64,000 nt of DNA from an uncultured Eubacteriales bacterium (GTDB taxonomy: Bacteria; Bacillota; Clostridia; Oscillospirales; Acutalibacteraceae): the NCBI GenBank assembly GCA_934511365.1, contig CAKSWC010000001.1:202558-266557 (forward strand), in the 5' to 3' direction. The notes under the pieces were generated by a model that saw nothing but the letters and a program-made list of their open reading frames with translations, was not told the DNA's origin and did not search any database. Both the position numbers and the translations under genes were made by a program. Below, one piece after another: positions 8,874-17,362 of the stretch (position 1 is the first letter of the stretch; each line of letters opens with the position of its first letter).

Positions 8874-9911
8874 TTAATCATCAATCCCGATGAGGTTTTT
8901 TCTGACCTCCTGCGCCGGAACGCCGTATTTGCAGCCCTCAATGATGCGGACAAGGTTCATCGCCTCGTCCTGGGAAAGCAGCAGATAGCACAGCATAACC
9001 ACCGGCGGATAAGAGGAGAATCTGATTTCTTTTTTGCAAAAAGCGTGGAGAAAGAACGCAAGCTCCTTTTCAAGGTCAGCTTCCTTTTTTGAAACGCTTT
9101 TATACGGCGTTTTTTCAAGCTCAGACGTGAACTCTTCAACGCTTCTGCAATTTTTGAGCCGCTTAACGGCGCTTTCCGAAAGGAGAGTAACGCCGCCCGG
9201 TTCGCTGAATGCACCGGCAAGAGACTCAACGCTCTGCGGATAATACTTGAGCGCACGCCAGAAAGCAGAAAGCTTTTTGCAGTCAAGACTGCGCGCAGCC
9301 ACTCCCATTATCGCCTCGCGCTCGCTTTTTGAGCCGCACTTTTTAACAAGCACCCGAAACTCTTTTTCAAAATACGCATTAAAAGCCATTTCAAAAGTCA
9401 GATAACTTTTTTTCGGGTTTTCAAGGCAGCGCCTATAGAGCTTTCCATAGCGGGTTTTGTCAAGCGACAGAGCAATTTCTTCAAATGAATCCGCTTTTCC
9501 GAGTGCAAAAAGGTCAATGCCCAGGTGCTTATCCACAAACGGGTGAACCTGAAGAAGATATGACTGCGTTTTTTTTGAGAACATCAGCAGTGTGCAGCGC
9601 AGAATCTGTTCAACCTCGGTTTTCATAATAAAGTATTTGTAAAACTCGTCGCCAATCGCAAGCTCATAGCGGCACAGAGCGCCGAACCTTGAAAAGCGGA
9701 ATTTTTGAACAAGGTCCTCAAGCGTCCTCGGCGGAAAATCGCTGAGCTTTGAGTCTGAAAGCTCTTTTGAGTATTCGGTATTTGCTTTAAGATAAGACGC
9801 AATCTCATTTGAATTTTTGCACGCAAGCAGGGCGTCATACTGCTGCCTTGAAAGCCGCTTTCCGTAAAACGCTCTGGAAAGGGCAAGAACGGCATTTGAA
9901 GCCTTTGACAC
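8874..9911 (-). CDS. ntpC: V-type ATP synthase/ATPase subunit C (rotor-shaft socket)
   Basis: A 345-residue, all-helical AC39/subunit C protein. It couples the K ring to the D-F shaft. Family features are the N-terminal SKASNAVLALSRAF helix, AIGDEFYKYFIMKTEVEQILR and the C-terminal ..EAMNLVRIIEGCKYGVP segment, where subunit C proteins typically end in an NL..I..G/K pattern. A GTG at 9920 lies within the GGAGGTGAG ribosome-binding site itself, so GTG at 9911, eight bases after GGAGG, is the better start. It lies between ntpG and ntpI. Confidence 0.9.
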   Translation of the reverse strand: MSKASNAVLALSRAFYGKRLSRQQYDALLACKNSNEIASYLKANTEYSKELSDSKLSDFPPRTLEDLVQKFRFSRFGALCRYELAIGDEFYKYFIMKTEVEQILRCTLLMFSKKTQSYLLQVHPFVDKHLGIDLFALGKADSFEEIALSLDKTRYGKLYRRCLENPKKSYLTFEMAFNAYFEKEFRVLVKKCGSKSEREAIMGVAARSLDCKKLSAFWRALKYYPQSVESLAGAFSEPGGVTLLSESAVKRLKNCRSVEEFTSELEKTPYKSVSKKEADLEKELAFFLHAFCKKEIRFSSYPPVVMLCYLLLSQDEAMNLVRIIEGCKYGVPAQEVRKNLIGIDD

Positions 9912-9932
9912 ACAACTCACCTCCGGCGCCTT

Positions 9933-10244
9933 TTATCCGTTGATAATGTTTTCAACCGCCTCATTCACCCAGCGGTCGCAGTTTTTTTCAAAAACGGCAC
10001 AGAGGCGAACAACGGCCGCTTCTTCCTTTTCGGCGATTGCTTTTTCTGTTTCTTCAAGTTCAGAAAGCGCAGCCTTTTTCATTTTTTCGGCCTGCTCAAG
10101 GAATTCACAGTCGTTTTCCTCGCGCAGCTTCTGCTTTTTTTCGTCAAGCTCTTTAACCGCGGCAACACGCGCTTCGGCGGCATTTTCAACGCTTTTGCGC
10201 GCTGTTCTGTCAACCTCAATGAGCTTTTTGATAAGGTCATCCAT
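9933..10244 (-). CDS. ntpG: V-type ATP synthase/ATPase stalk subunit G/H
   Basis: A 103-residue, almost wholly coiled-coil protein rich in Glu, Lys and Ala (residues 15-85), the form of the G/H stalk subunit that pairs with subunit E. GGAGG lies 8 bases before the ATG. It is the first structural gene of the operon. Assignment is by position, length and coiled-coil character because sequence conservation in this subunit is low. A 23-codon reading frame overlaps its start by eight bases. Confidence 0.8.
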   Translation of the reverse strand: MDDLIKKLIEVDRTARKSVENAAEARVAAVKELDEKKQKLREENDCEFLEQAEKMKKAALSELEETEKAIAEKEEAAVVRLCAVFEKNCDRWVNEAVENIING

Positions 10245-10308
10245 TATCGGCGCCTCCTTTTCTCATATAACCTCCGATTGAATCAAGACTGTAAATATAC
10301 TCTCGCAT
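10237..10308 (-). CDS. Possible 23-residue leader peptide of the ATPase operon
   Basis: In the ATPase mRNA leader an ATG at 10308, preceded by GGAGAG at normal spacing, opens a frame of 23 codons (MREYIYSLDSIGGYMRKGG and four more) whose TGA lies eight bases inside ntpG. Its last part contains the ntpG ribosome-binding site. This arrangement would let translation of the leader open or block ntpG initiation. Length alone gives no statistical support, so this is a candidate only. Confidence 0.3.
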   Translation of the reverse strand: MREYIYSLDSIGGYMRKGGADNG

Positions 10309-10395
10309 TTGCTCTCTCCGGCCAATCAGCGGTTACCTTAATACTGAACGGGGAAGAACGGAATATGCCCCGATTATCCCCGAACTATGGCAATT

Positions 10396-10423
10396 ATTAT
10401 ATCACTATTTTTTTTTTAATCAA
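10396..10423 (-). promoter_or_regulatory. Promoter of the V-type ATPase operon
   Basis: On the minus strand TTGATT (10418-10423) and TATAAT (10396-10401) are 16 bases apart, separated partly by a run of ten A residues. The leader of about 145 bases before ntpG contains a CGGGG/CCCCG hairpin near 10350-10375. Confidence 0.65.
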
Positions 10424-10518
10424 GCGTAAAAAATAAAATATCGTATGCAAAAGCAACAATTATAGTGTGATGTAAGAATCAAAAAATCGCTTTTCAGCCA
10501 AATCGTTTGACCTGTCAC

Positions 10519-10547
10519 TTGAACCGCCTTCAATAATGTGGTACTAT
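10519..10547 (+). promoter_or_regulatory. Promoter of the FkbM-type methyltransferase gene
   Basis: TTGAAC and TACTAT are 17 bases apart, and the first good start codon lies about 32 bases after the -10 box. Confidence 0.55.
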
Positions 10548-10578
10548 GTAATAAATGTGTCATGGCAGGTGGAATAAA

Positions 10579-11631
10579 TTGACAAGAAAGATTAATGAAC
10601 CCGAACTTTGGAGCGTTCTTGAAAAGGAAAAACTGCCCCTTCTGCTTTACGGAATGGGCAACGGCGCGGATATGATTATTGACGAGCTCGAGAAAAGAGG
10701 GCTTTGCTTTGCGGACACCTTTGCAAGCGACGGCTTTGTCAGAGGTCAGCTTTTCCACGGAAAAAAGGTTCTCTCCCTCTCTCAGGCTGAGGAAAAATAC
10801 GGCGAATTTGTGGTTCTCATGACCTTTGCCGTTCATGACGAAAAAACGCTCGACTTTGTGAAAGAGCTTTCAAAAAAGCACCGCCTCTATTCCCCCACCG
10901 TTCCGGTTGCCGGAAAAGGACTTTTTACCCTCGAATATATCAAAGAAAACGAGGAGCGCTTTGACCGTGCATACTCCCTCCTTGCGGACGAAAAATCAAA
11001 AGCTACGTTTCTTGATGTTCTGAACTTCAAGGTCAGCGGAAAACCAAAGTATCTTTTTTCCTGCCAAAGCGAAAAAAGCGAGGCATATGAAAACATTTTA
11101 AAGCTTTCCTCAAACGAAACAATAGCCGACCTCGGCGCGTATGACGGAGACACGATAAGGGAGTTTCTGCGTTATACAGGCGGAAAATACGGGCATATTT
11201 TTGCCTTTGAGCCGGACGGAAAGAATTTCAAAAAGCTCGTTCAAAAAACGGACGGAATGGAGGAGCTTTCGCTTTTTAATCTCGGTGCATGGAGCAAAAA
11301 GGAGACTCTGCTTTTTGAAAAAAAGGCCGGGCGCAACTCACGCAAAAGCACCGGCGGCGTTCCAATGAGCTTTGACAGCGTTGACAACATTATAAAGACG
11401 CCGCTAAGCTTCATAAAAATGGACATTGAAGGAGCGGAGCTGAACGCACTCGACGGGGCAAAGGAAGCAATAAAAAAATATAAGCCCAAGCTTTATGTCT
11501 GCGCCTATCACCGAAACGAGGATTTTTTTGCCCTCCCGGAAAAGATTCTTTCCCTCAACCCGGATTACAAAATATTTCTGCGCCACCACCCGTATATTCC
11601 CGCGTGGGAAACAAACTTTTACTGCGTATAA
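10579..11631 (+). CDS. FkbM-family SAM-dependent methyltransferase
   Basis: A 350-residue protein with a Methyltransf_21 domain in its C-terminal half: ADLGAYDGDTIREFL (SAM-binding motif I, about residue 187), FAFEPDGKNFKKL (motif II) and FIKMDIEGAELNALDGA, the hallmark of FkbM enzymes, which methylate sugars or small molecules, often in glycan synthesis. The N-terminal ~130 residues contain GMGNGADMIID and resemble the nucleotide-fold half seen in longer members. TTG at 10579 was chosen because AGGTGG precedes it; the ATG at 10555 has no ribosome-binding site. The acceptor substrate is unknown. The rhamnose genes rfbCD lie 1.6 kb away, which fits a glycan role. Confidence 0.85.
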   Translation: MTRKINEPELWSVLEKEKLPLLLYGMGNGADMIIDELEKRGLCFADTFASDGFVRGQLFHGKKVLSLSQAEEKYGEFVVLMTFAVHDEKTLDFVKELSKKHRLYSPTVPVAGKGLFTLEYIKENEERFDRAYSLLADEKSKATFLDVLNFKVSGKPKYLFSCQSEKSEAYENILKLSSNETIADLGAYDGDTIREFLRYTGGKYGHIFAFEPDGKNFKKLVQKTDGMEELSLFNLGAWSKKETLLFEKKAGRNSRKSTGGVPMSFDSVDNIIKTPLSFIKMDIEGAELNALDGAKEAIKKYKPKLYVCAYHRNEDFFALPEKILSLNPDYKIFLRHHPYIPAWETNFYCV

Positions 11632-11636
11632 AATTG

Positions 11637-11667
11637 CCGCACGTCTGCAAAATAAGCAAACGTGCGG
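11637..11667. terminator. Bidirectional terminator between convergent genes
   Basis: Arms CCGCACGT and ACGTGCGG are perfect, with TGC/GCA pairing inside. It serves the plus-strand methyltransferase and the minus-strand flavoprotein. An almost identical hairpin is found at 52735-52772. Confidence 0.75.
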
Positions 11668-11679
11668 TTATTGCTATAT

Positions 11680-13083
11680 TTATTCGTTGTCGGCAAGCTT
11701 TCTTCCCATAAGGACACCCATAACGGAGGCCATCATAAGTCCCCTTGTCCAGCCGCTTGAGTCGCCGAGGCAGTGCAGACCTTTGATGCTTGTGTTGAAG
11801 TCCTCGTCCATCTTGATGCGGTTGCTGTAAAACTTCAGCTCCGGAGAGTAAAGCAGCGTTTCCGTTGAGGCAAAGCCCTCAACAACGTGATCCATCGCCT
11901 TGATGAAGTTGATGATGTTCGTCATTGCTCTGTACGGCATTGCGGCAGTGATATCACCTGCAACGGCGTCCGGAAGAGTCGGACGGACGTTGGACTGCAT
12001 CAGCTCCTTTTCCCATGTGCGCTTTCCGTCAAGGATATCGCCAAAGCGCTGAACAAGAATGTGACCTGTTCCGAGCATATTTGTAAGCTCGCCAACCTTC
12101 TGGGCATAGGCTATCGGCTGATTGAACGGATAGCTGAAATTGTGGGAGCAAAGGATTGCAAGGTTGGTGTTATCGCTCTTGAGTTCCTTGAACGAATGGC
12201 CGTTAACAACCGCAAGGTCATTATCGTAGTTTTCCTGGCTGACAAAGCCGCCCGGATTTTGGCAGAAAGTTCTGACCTTGTTTTTGAACGGCTGCGGATA
12301 TCCGATAAGCTTTGATTCATAAAGCGTTTCGTTAACTTTTTCCATGATCTCGTTTCTGACCTCAACACGGACGCCGATGTCAACCGTTCCGGGCTGGTGC
12401 GCAATTCCGTATTCCGCGCAGAGGGTTTCAAGCCATTCGGCTCCCCTTCTTCCGGTTGCAACAATGGTGCTTTCGGCAAGAATCTCCGTTTCGTGACCAC
12501 CCTTGCTGTCCTTGAGGCGGACGCCCTTGCATTCGTTGCCCTCAAGAATAAGGTCATAGCATTCATAGCCAAACATCATTTCAACGCCGTTTTTCAAAAG
12601 GTACTGCTCAATGGCGTAATAAATTCCCTGAGCCTTTTCCGTTCCCATATGGCGAATCGGGCAGTCAACAAGCTTGAGTCCGGCCTGAATGGCCTTGATG
12701 CGGATTTCCTTTTTTCCGAGGGTGTTTTCAAGGCCCTCAATATGTTCGTCCGCACCAAACTCAAGATATATTTTATCCGCGTAATCAATGGTTTCCTGCG
12801 CTTTTTGCGCGCCGATGAGAGTCGGGAGATCACCGCCGACTTCATAGCAGAGGGAGAGCTTTCCGTCTGAAAACGCGCCGGCACCGGAAAAGCCGGTGGT
12901 AATGTGGCAATACGGCTTGCAGGAAACGCAGACCTTGGTCTTGTCCTTGGGGCAGTGTCTGTTTTCAACAGCCTGCCCTTTTTCAACGATCATAATGCTT
13001 TTTTTTGAGCCTTTTTTGATCATTTCAATCGCGGTGAAAATTCCCGCAGGGCCTGCGCCAATGATTACAACGTCTTTTTTCAT
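11680..13083 (-). CDS. FAD-dependent dehydrogenase-like protein (COG2509)
   Basis: A 467-residue flavoprotein with an N-terminal FAD-binding loop VVIIGAGPAG (residues 5-14), a cysteine cluster KVCVSCKPYCHI near residue 52, the family mark GFSGAGAFSDGKL, an internal ATGRRG and a C-terminal GLHCLGDSSGWTRGLMMA that closes the FAD site. The family is widespread in anaerobes, annotated as uncharacterised FAD-dependent dehydrogenases; substrate and physiological role are not known. ATG at 13083, after AAGGAGG, was chosen over in-frame codons upstream, because MKKDVVIIGAG is the family N-terminus. It is a single-gene transcript with its own promoter and leader hairpin. Confidence 0.85.
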   Translation of the reverse strand: MKKDVVIIGAGPAGIFTAIEMIKKGSKKSIMIVEKGQAVENRHCPKDKTKVCVSCKPYCHITTGFSGAGAFSDGKLSLCYEVGGDLPTLIGAQKAQETIDYADKIYLEFGADEHIEGLENTLGKKEIRIKAIQAGLKLVDCPIRHMGTEKAQGIYYAIEQYLLKNGVEMMFGYECYDLILEGNECKGVRLKDSKGGHETEILAESTIVATGRRGAEWLETLCAEYGIAHQPGTVDIGVRVEVRNEIMEKVNETLYESKLIGYPQPFKNKVRTFCQNPGGFVSQENYDNDLAVVNGHSFKELKSDNTNLAILCSHNFSYPFNQPIAYAQKVGELTNMLGTGHILVQRFGDILDGKRTWEKELMQSNVRPTLPDAVAGDITAAMPYRAMTNIINFIKAMDHVVEGFASTETLLYSPELKFYSNRIKMDEDFNTSIKGLHCLGDSSGWTRGLMMASVMGVLMGRKLADNE

Positions 13084-13111
13084 GTTGGTATCCTCCTTGT
13101 AAACATAGAAA

Positions 13112-13176
13112 CAGCACGGTTCAAGCAACGCAAACCATGCTGATTAATTATACCACGGTCAGGCGCTCAAAGTCAA
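13112..13176 (-). promoter_or_regulatory. Promoter and leader hairpin of the flavoprotein gene
   Basis: On the minus strand TTGACT (13171-13176) and TATAAT (13147-13152) are 18 bases apart. The leader carries a hairpin with arms AGCATGGTT and AACCGTGCT (13112-13143) right at the predicted transcript start. Confidence 0.6.
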
Positions 13177-13195
13177 GCCCGGCAAAGCGTTTCTC

Positions 13196-13224
13196 TTGAC
13201 TAATTTTATTAAGAATAGTATAAT
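13196..13224 (+). promoter_or_regulatory. Promoter of rfbC-rfbD
   Basis: TTGACT and TATAAT are 17 bases apart. The rfbC start is about 45 bases downstream. It is back to back with the flavoprotein promoter, 20 bases away. Confidence 0.75.
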
Positions 13225-13270
13225 TCAAAGCGGTTGAATCTCAACTTTATTATGAAAGGTCTGCATATAT

Positions 13271-13828
13271 ATGGAAATTAAGGAAACCTCAATTCCGGAC
13301 GTCAAGCTCGTTATTCCGGACGTTTTCGGTGACAACAGAGGCTGGTTTTATGAATCGTATAACTACGAAAAGTTTTGTTCGCTCGGCATTGAGACGGTTT
13401 TTGTTCAAGATAACCGCTCTTTTTCCCAAAAGAAAGGAACGCTGAGAGGACTCCACTTTCAGAAATCCCCGAAAGCACAAACAAAGCTGCTTTGCTGCAC
13501 ACGGGGTGAAATTCTTGACGTTGCCGTTGACCTGAGAAAAGGCTCACCGACTTATCTCAAATGGGTCTGCGCTCACCTTTCCGCAGAAAACAAGCACTTC
13601 CTTTATATTCCGAAAGGCTTTGCTCACGGATTTGTTACCCTCACCGATGACGTTGAGGTGCTTTATAAGGTTGACGATTATTATTCAAAAGAAAATGACC
13701 GCAGCATTCGCTTTGACGATGAAAGCATCGGCGTTGACTGGGGAATTTCCGACCCAATCCTTTCGCAAAAGGATATAAACGCACCGTTGCTTAAAGACAG
13801 CGATGTCAACTTTGTTTACGGAGAGTGA
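13271..13828 (+). CDS. rfbC: dTDP-4-dehydrorhamnose 3,5-epimerase
   Basis: A 185-residue cupin-fold enzyme that epimerises dTDP-4-dehydro-6-deoxy-glucose at C3 and C5 on the way to dTDP-L-rhamnose. Motifs are FVQDNRSFSQKKGTLRGLHFQ (active-site region, with the substrate-binding Arg and the catalytic His in RGLHFQ), then EILDVAVDLRKGSPTY and IPKGFAHGFVTL. The length matches the family. It is followed by rfbD in the same transcript. The first two pathway genes, rfbA and rfbB, are not in the window. Confidence 0.95.
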   Translation: MEIKETSIPDVKLVIPDVFGDNRGWFYESYNYEKFCSLGIETVFVQDNRSFSQKKGTLRGLHFQKSPKAQTKLLCCTRGEILDVAVDLRKGSPTYLKWVCAHLSAENKHFLYIPKGFAHGFVTLTDDVEVLYKVDDYYSKENDRSIRFDDESIGVDWGISDPILSQKDINAPLLKDSDVNFVYGE

Positions 13829-13833
13829 GAAAA

Positions 13834-14676
13834 ATGATTCTTGTAACCGGTGCCGGCGGTCAGCTCGGCGGAGACGTTTGCCGCCTTTTGGAAGCCGAAA
13901 AAAAGGCTTTCATCCCAACCGATGCCGACACGCTTGACATTACGGACGAAAATGCCGTTAAGGCTTTTTTTGAAGCAAACAGCATTGACGCCGTTATTCA
14001 TTGTGCGGCGTACACCGCCGTTGACAAAGCCGAGGACGAAAGGGAAAAATGCTTCCTTGTTAACAAAACGGGAACAAAAAACCTTGCACGCTGCGCACAA
14101 TCGCAGGGAGCAAAAATGCTTTATGTCAGCACTGACTATGTTTTCGGCGGAAACGGTGATTCCCCTTTCAATGTTAACGATCCGAAAGGGCCGCTTAACA
14201 GCTACGGTGAAAGCAAGCTTGAGGGCGAGCAGGCCGTGCTTGAAAGCTGCAAAAGGTTTTTCATTGTCCGCACTTCATGGGTGTTCGGAGAAAAGAACAC
14301 AAACTTCATTGCAACAATGCTGCGCCTTTCAAAAACACATGGCGAACTGAACGTCGTCAATGACCAAGTCGGCTCTCCAACCTACTCAAAACACCTTGCA
14401 AATCTTCTTTGCAAAATGATTGAAACGGAAAAGTTCGGCGTCTATCACGCAACAAACGAGGGCTTCTGCTCATGGGCTCAGCTTGCCCGGGAAACTTTTC
14501 TGATTGCAAAAAAGAGCACAAAAGTCAACCCTGTCAAATCAGAGGAATACAAAACAAGAGCCAAAAGGCCGCTCAACTCCCGGCTTTCAAAAGCCTCTCT
14601 TGACCTTGCAGGCTTTGAACGGCTCCCCTCATGGGAAGCGGCCGTCAGAGAATATCTTTCAAACATTTCTGAATGA
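13834..14676 (+). CDS. rfbD: dTDP-4-dehydrorhamnose reductase
   Basis: A 280-residue short-chain dehydrogenase that makes dTDP-L-rhamnose. It has the NAD(P) loop LVTGAGGQLG at the N-terminus, YVSTDYVFGG (active-site region with Thr), NSYGESKLEGE (the YxxxK catalytic pair) and FFIVRTSWVFG. The frame also opens with GTG at 13825 overlapping the rfbC stop, but ATG at 13834 lies 8 bases after GGAGAG and gives the family N-terminus. The product would feed rhamnose into a wall or capsule glycan. Confidence 0.94.
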   Translation: MILVTGAGGQLGGDVCRLLEAEKKAFIPTDADTLDITDENAVKAFFEANSIDAVIHCAAYTAVDKAEDEREKCFLVNKTGTKNLARCAQSQGAKMLYVSTDYVFGGNGDSPFNVNDPKGPLNSYGESKLEGEQAVLESCKRFFIVRTSWVFGEKNTNFIATMLRLSKTHGELNVVNDQVGSPTYSKHLANLLCKMIETEKFGVYHATNEGFCSWAQLARETFLIAKKSTKVNPVKSEEYKTRAKRPLNSRLSKASLDLAGFERLPSWEAAVREYLSNISE

Positions 14677-14688
14677 TGCAAAAAAGAT

Positions 14689-14735
14689 ACTCCGTAAAAA
14701 GGCAGTTAACGCTTTTTTACGGAGTTTGTTTTATC
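14689..14735 (+). terminator. Terminator after rfbD
   Basis: Arms ACTCCGTAAAAA and TTTTTACGGAGT form a 12-bp stem, followed by a T-rich tract. It is convergent with the SGNH hydrolase gene. Confidence 0.8.
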
Positions 14736-14740
14736 TTATT

Positions 14741-16321
14741 TTATCTTTTTGCCGCAGCAAAAAGCTTTTTTGCGCCGCTTGCAATGTTCTTTCTGACGTT
14801 GGCCGAAAGCTCACGGCCGTCGGGAAGGGCGTTGATGAGCTTATCGAGCAATCTCTGGAGCGGGCCGAACTCAACGCGCATTGTTGAAAGAAGCTGGCGC
14901 ACAATCAAAAGAACATTTCTGAATTTAACAAGTCTTTCGTTCTTCTTTGCCTGCCTGGTTTCGGTATAAGGATCAATATCGAGAATTTCCGAAGCGGTGC
15001 GTGCGCCGGAAACGCCAAAAACCTGCTCAACATCAATGCAGTCGGCAAAGGCAAGGGCGCCGATTTCGGTGAAGTGGATTCCGTCCTTTGTGAACTGCTT
15101 GATGAATGCAGTCGGGTTCTGCGGCTGAGCAAGGCAGTCGGAGTTCACGCAGCCATCGGCAACATCATTGGTCTTGATCCACTCGTTGACCTCATCGCAC
15201 ATTTCCTGGAGCTCTTTCTTCCAGATAATGTCATTTTTGTTTCCAAGAATATCGCGGACATAGCCGTTCCACGGAGTGATTTCCATGAAGAAAATCTTCT
15301 TTCCGTTTTCGTGTGCGGCTTCGGCAAGCTTTTTGTATCCCTCAATTATCTCCTCAGCCGAAACATACGGAGCATCTTTACCCATGCTTTTTGACGAGGG
15401 ATGGAGAATATCGTTAACGCCGATTTTAACAATTATGCACTCGCAGCCGGTAATATTCAGCGCATCGCGCGTGAATCTATCCATAACCGGGTCGCCGTAA
15501 AGATTTCCGATAAGTCCGGTTCCTTTATAGAAAAGGCGGTTACCCATGATGCCGGTGTTAATAACGCCGATATCGTCTCTTCCCGCGTCAACAAGGCGGC
15601 CGGAAAGGTAGCCGGTCATGCCGTTAACAAGGGTTGAATCTCCAATGAAAGCCGCGGAATATGCGGTTTCGGACTCGGTATAGCTGTCAATCGCGGTGAG
15701 GAACGGAATAATATGATAAGCGTTGCTGCCGGTTGCAATGCTGATTTCGGAGGGGTTAACCATGTGGCCAAGGTCATCGTTTCCGCGGACGGCTCTTGAA
15801 AAATATGTTTTTCCGCAGAAAAGGCCGACCGTTTTGATTGGGGTCTCCTCGGCAATATACATGCTGACGGTGAGCCTTTCAAGCGCAGAGGTCTTGATGT
15901 TCACCTCGTCCGACCAAACGGTTTCTCCGGCAGGGATAACAAGCTTTTTGCTTCCGCCGAATCTGAGCGTAACCTCAGTGTCGGTCAAAACCGCGCCGTT
16001 TTCCGATGTATCGGTTTTTGCAACAAAGACATTGTCGATGGTAACGTCGCGCTCACCGTATTCATTGGAAAACTTGAAGCGCAGCTTTTCGCCTGCGGTT
16101 GAAACGGTCAGTTCCGTCCTCAAAAGCGTTCCGGGGCTGACCTTTCCGTTAACGGTGAAGTTCGGGATATAATCGGCAAGCGAGATATAAAAATCAACCG
16201 GAGCCGTACCCCACGTTGCAATCCACTTTCCGCCTGAAACGGCACCTGCCGGCAAAGCAAAGCAGCCGACAGCCAAAACCAAAGCCAAAATAAGCGCAGT
16301 GATCCTGTTCGTTTTCCTCAT
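14741..16321 (-). CDS. Secreted SGNH/GDSL-family hydrolase
   Basis: A 526-residue exported esterase-like protein. Residues 1-27 form a signal peptide ending in ALPAGA. Residues 30-195 form a beta-rich region starting KWIATWGTAP, as in rhamnogalacturonan-acetylesterase-like SGNH proteins. The catalytic domain has FIGDST (block I serine), TGIMGNR (block II), VKIGVND (block III) and DGIHFTEIG (block V Asp-x-x-His). About 90 residues beyond the domain form a basic helical C-terminal tail of unknown role. These enzymes deacylate esters on polysaccharides or lipids; the substrate here is unknown. GGAGG lies before the ATG. Transcribed alone. Confidence 0.88.
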   Translation of the reverse strand: MRKTNRITALILALVLAVGCFALPAGAVSGGKWIATWGTAPVDFYISLADYIPNFTVNGKVSPGTLLRTELTVSTAGEKLRFKFSNEYGERDVTIDNVFVAKTDTSENGAVLTDTEVTLRFGGSKKLVIPAGETVWSDEVNIKTSALERLTVSMYIAEETPIKTVGLFCGKTYFSRAVRGNDDLGHMVNPSEISIATGSNAYHIIPFLTAIDSYTESETAYSAAFIGDSTLVNGMTGYLSGRLVDAGRDDIGVINTGIMGNRLFYKGTGLIGNLYGDPVMDRFTRDALNITGCECIIVKIGVNDILHPSSKSMGKDAPYVSAEEIIEGYKKLAEAAHENGKKIFFMEITPWNGYVRDILGNKNDIIWKKELQEMCDEVNEWIKTNDVADGCVNSDCLAQPQNPTAFIKQFTKDGIHFTEIGALAFADCIDVEQVFGVSGARTASEILDIDPYTETRQAKKNERLVKFRNVLLIVRQLLSTMRVEFGPLQRLLDKLINALPDGRELSANVRKNIASGAKKLFAAAKR

Positions 16322-16394
16322 GACAATTCCTCCAAAAGGGTAAAATGCAAAGTCAAAGCGGACTTCTCCTCCAACCTTAGCTTATTATAATGAC

Positions 16395-16423
16395 ATTATA
16401 GCGCAAACTGTAATAAAAGTCAA
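16395..16423 (-). promoter_or_regulatory. Promoter of the SGNH hydrolase gene
   Basis: On the minus strand TTGACT (16418-16423) and TATAAT (16395-16400) are 17 bases apart; the leader is about 65 bases. Confidence 0.7.
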
Positions 16424-16544
16424 ACAAAGCGGATAACATTCATTGTTTTTAGTCAAATGTTTATAAAAATTTTAAAATGTGTCAAAAGCTGTAGCTTGCA
16501 TTATAAAGAATTGTTAACAGTGCGACAAATGGCTATCATTTCCA

Positions 16545-16606
16545 TAATTAAAGAGAAATCCCGGCTCGAATCCGCAGGCCTTTCGGCCTTTGAACTGCGT
16601 GCCGGG
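16545..16606 (-). terminator. Terminator of the lysine-type ABC transporter operon
   Basis: A long stem with outer arms CCCGGC and GCCGGG (16560-16606) and an inner GGCC-rich hairpin follows the ATPase gene; on the minus strand it runs into ATTTCTCTTTAATT. The remaining bases between here and 16395 hold no recognisable gene. Confidence 0.55.
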
Positions 16607-16621
16607 GTGTTTTTATGAGTT

Positions 16622-17362
16622 TTATCTTCCAAGGAACCGGGAAAGGAAATCCCGTGTTTTTTGGTTTTGCGGATTTTCAAAGATGTCCTCCGGCTTTCCG
16701 TCCTCGCAGATTACGCCGTCAGCCATGAAAACAACGTGGGAGGAAACGTCTCTTGCAAAGGCCATTTCGTGAGTGACAACGATCATTGTCAGCCCCTCGC
16801 TCGCAAGATTGCGCATAACCTCAAGAACCTCACCGACCATCTGAGGGTCAAGGGCGCTTGTCGGCTCATCAAAAAGGAGAACTTCCGGTTCCATTGCAAG
16901 CGCACGGGCGATTGCGACACGCTGCTTTTGTCCGCCGGAAAGCTGAGAAGGCCTTGCCTCGATATACGGAGCCATTCCGACCTTTTCAAGATATTTCATT
17001 GCAATCTGCCTTGCTTCCTTGCGGCCACGCTTCAAAACGGAAACCTGACCGGTGATGCAGTTTTCAAGAGCGGTCATATTATTGAAAAGATTAAACGATT
17101 GGAAAACCATTCCAACCTTGGCTCTGTATTTTGAAAGGCTCAAATCGCCCGCCGTGATATCCTTTCCGTGATAAAGAATCTTTCCCTTTGTTGGCGTTTC
17201 AAGGAGGTTGATACAGCGCAGCATTGTGCTTTTTCCGCTGCCGGAGGCGCCGATTATGCTCAAAACATCGCCCTTTTCAACGCTGAGGTTAATACCCTTA
17301 AGAACGCTGTTTTTTCCAAAGCTTTTTTCAAGCCCAATAAGCTCAATTACCTTTTCAGCCAT
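16622..17362 (-). CDS. Polar amino-acid ABC transporter ATPase (probably lysine)
   Basis: A 246-residue GlnQ/HisP-type ATPase that powers the permease. Walker A is GASGSGKST near residue 37, followed by Q-loop VFQSFNLF, signature LSGGQKQRVAIARAL, Walker B VLLFDEPTSALD and the H-loop VVTHEM. ATG at 17362 follows GGAGG and overlaps the permease stop by eight bases, so the two are coupled; the frame stays open upstream but the extra residues are not family-like. The lysine riboswitch at the head of the operon indicates lysine as substrate. Confidence 0.92.
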   Translation of the reverse strand: MAEKVIELIGLEKSFGKNSVLKGINLSVEKGDVLSIIGASGSGKSTMLRCINLLETPTKGKILYHGKDITAGDLSLSKYRAKVGMVFQSFNLFNNMTALENCITGQVSVLKRGRKEARQIAMKYLEKVGMAPYIEARPSQLSGGQKQRVAIARALAMEPEVLLFDEPTSALDPQMVGEVLEVMRNLASEGLTMIVVTHEMAFARDVSSHVVFMADGVICEDGKPEDIFENPQNQKTRDFLSRFLGR

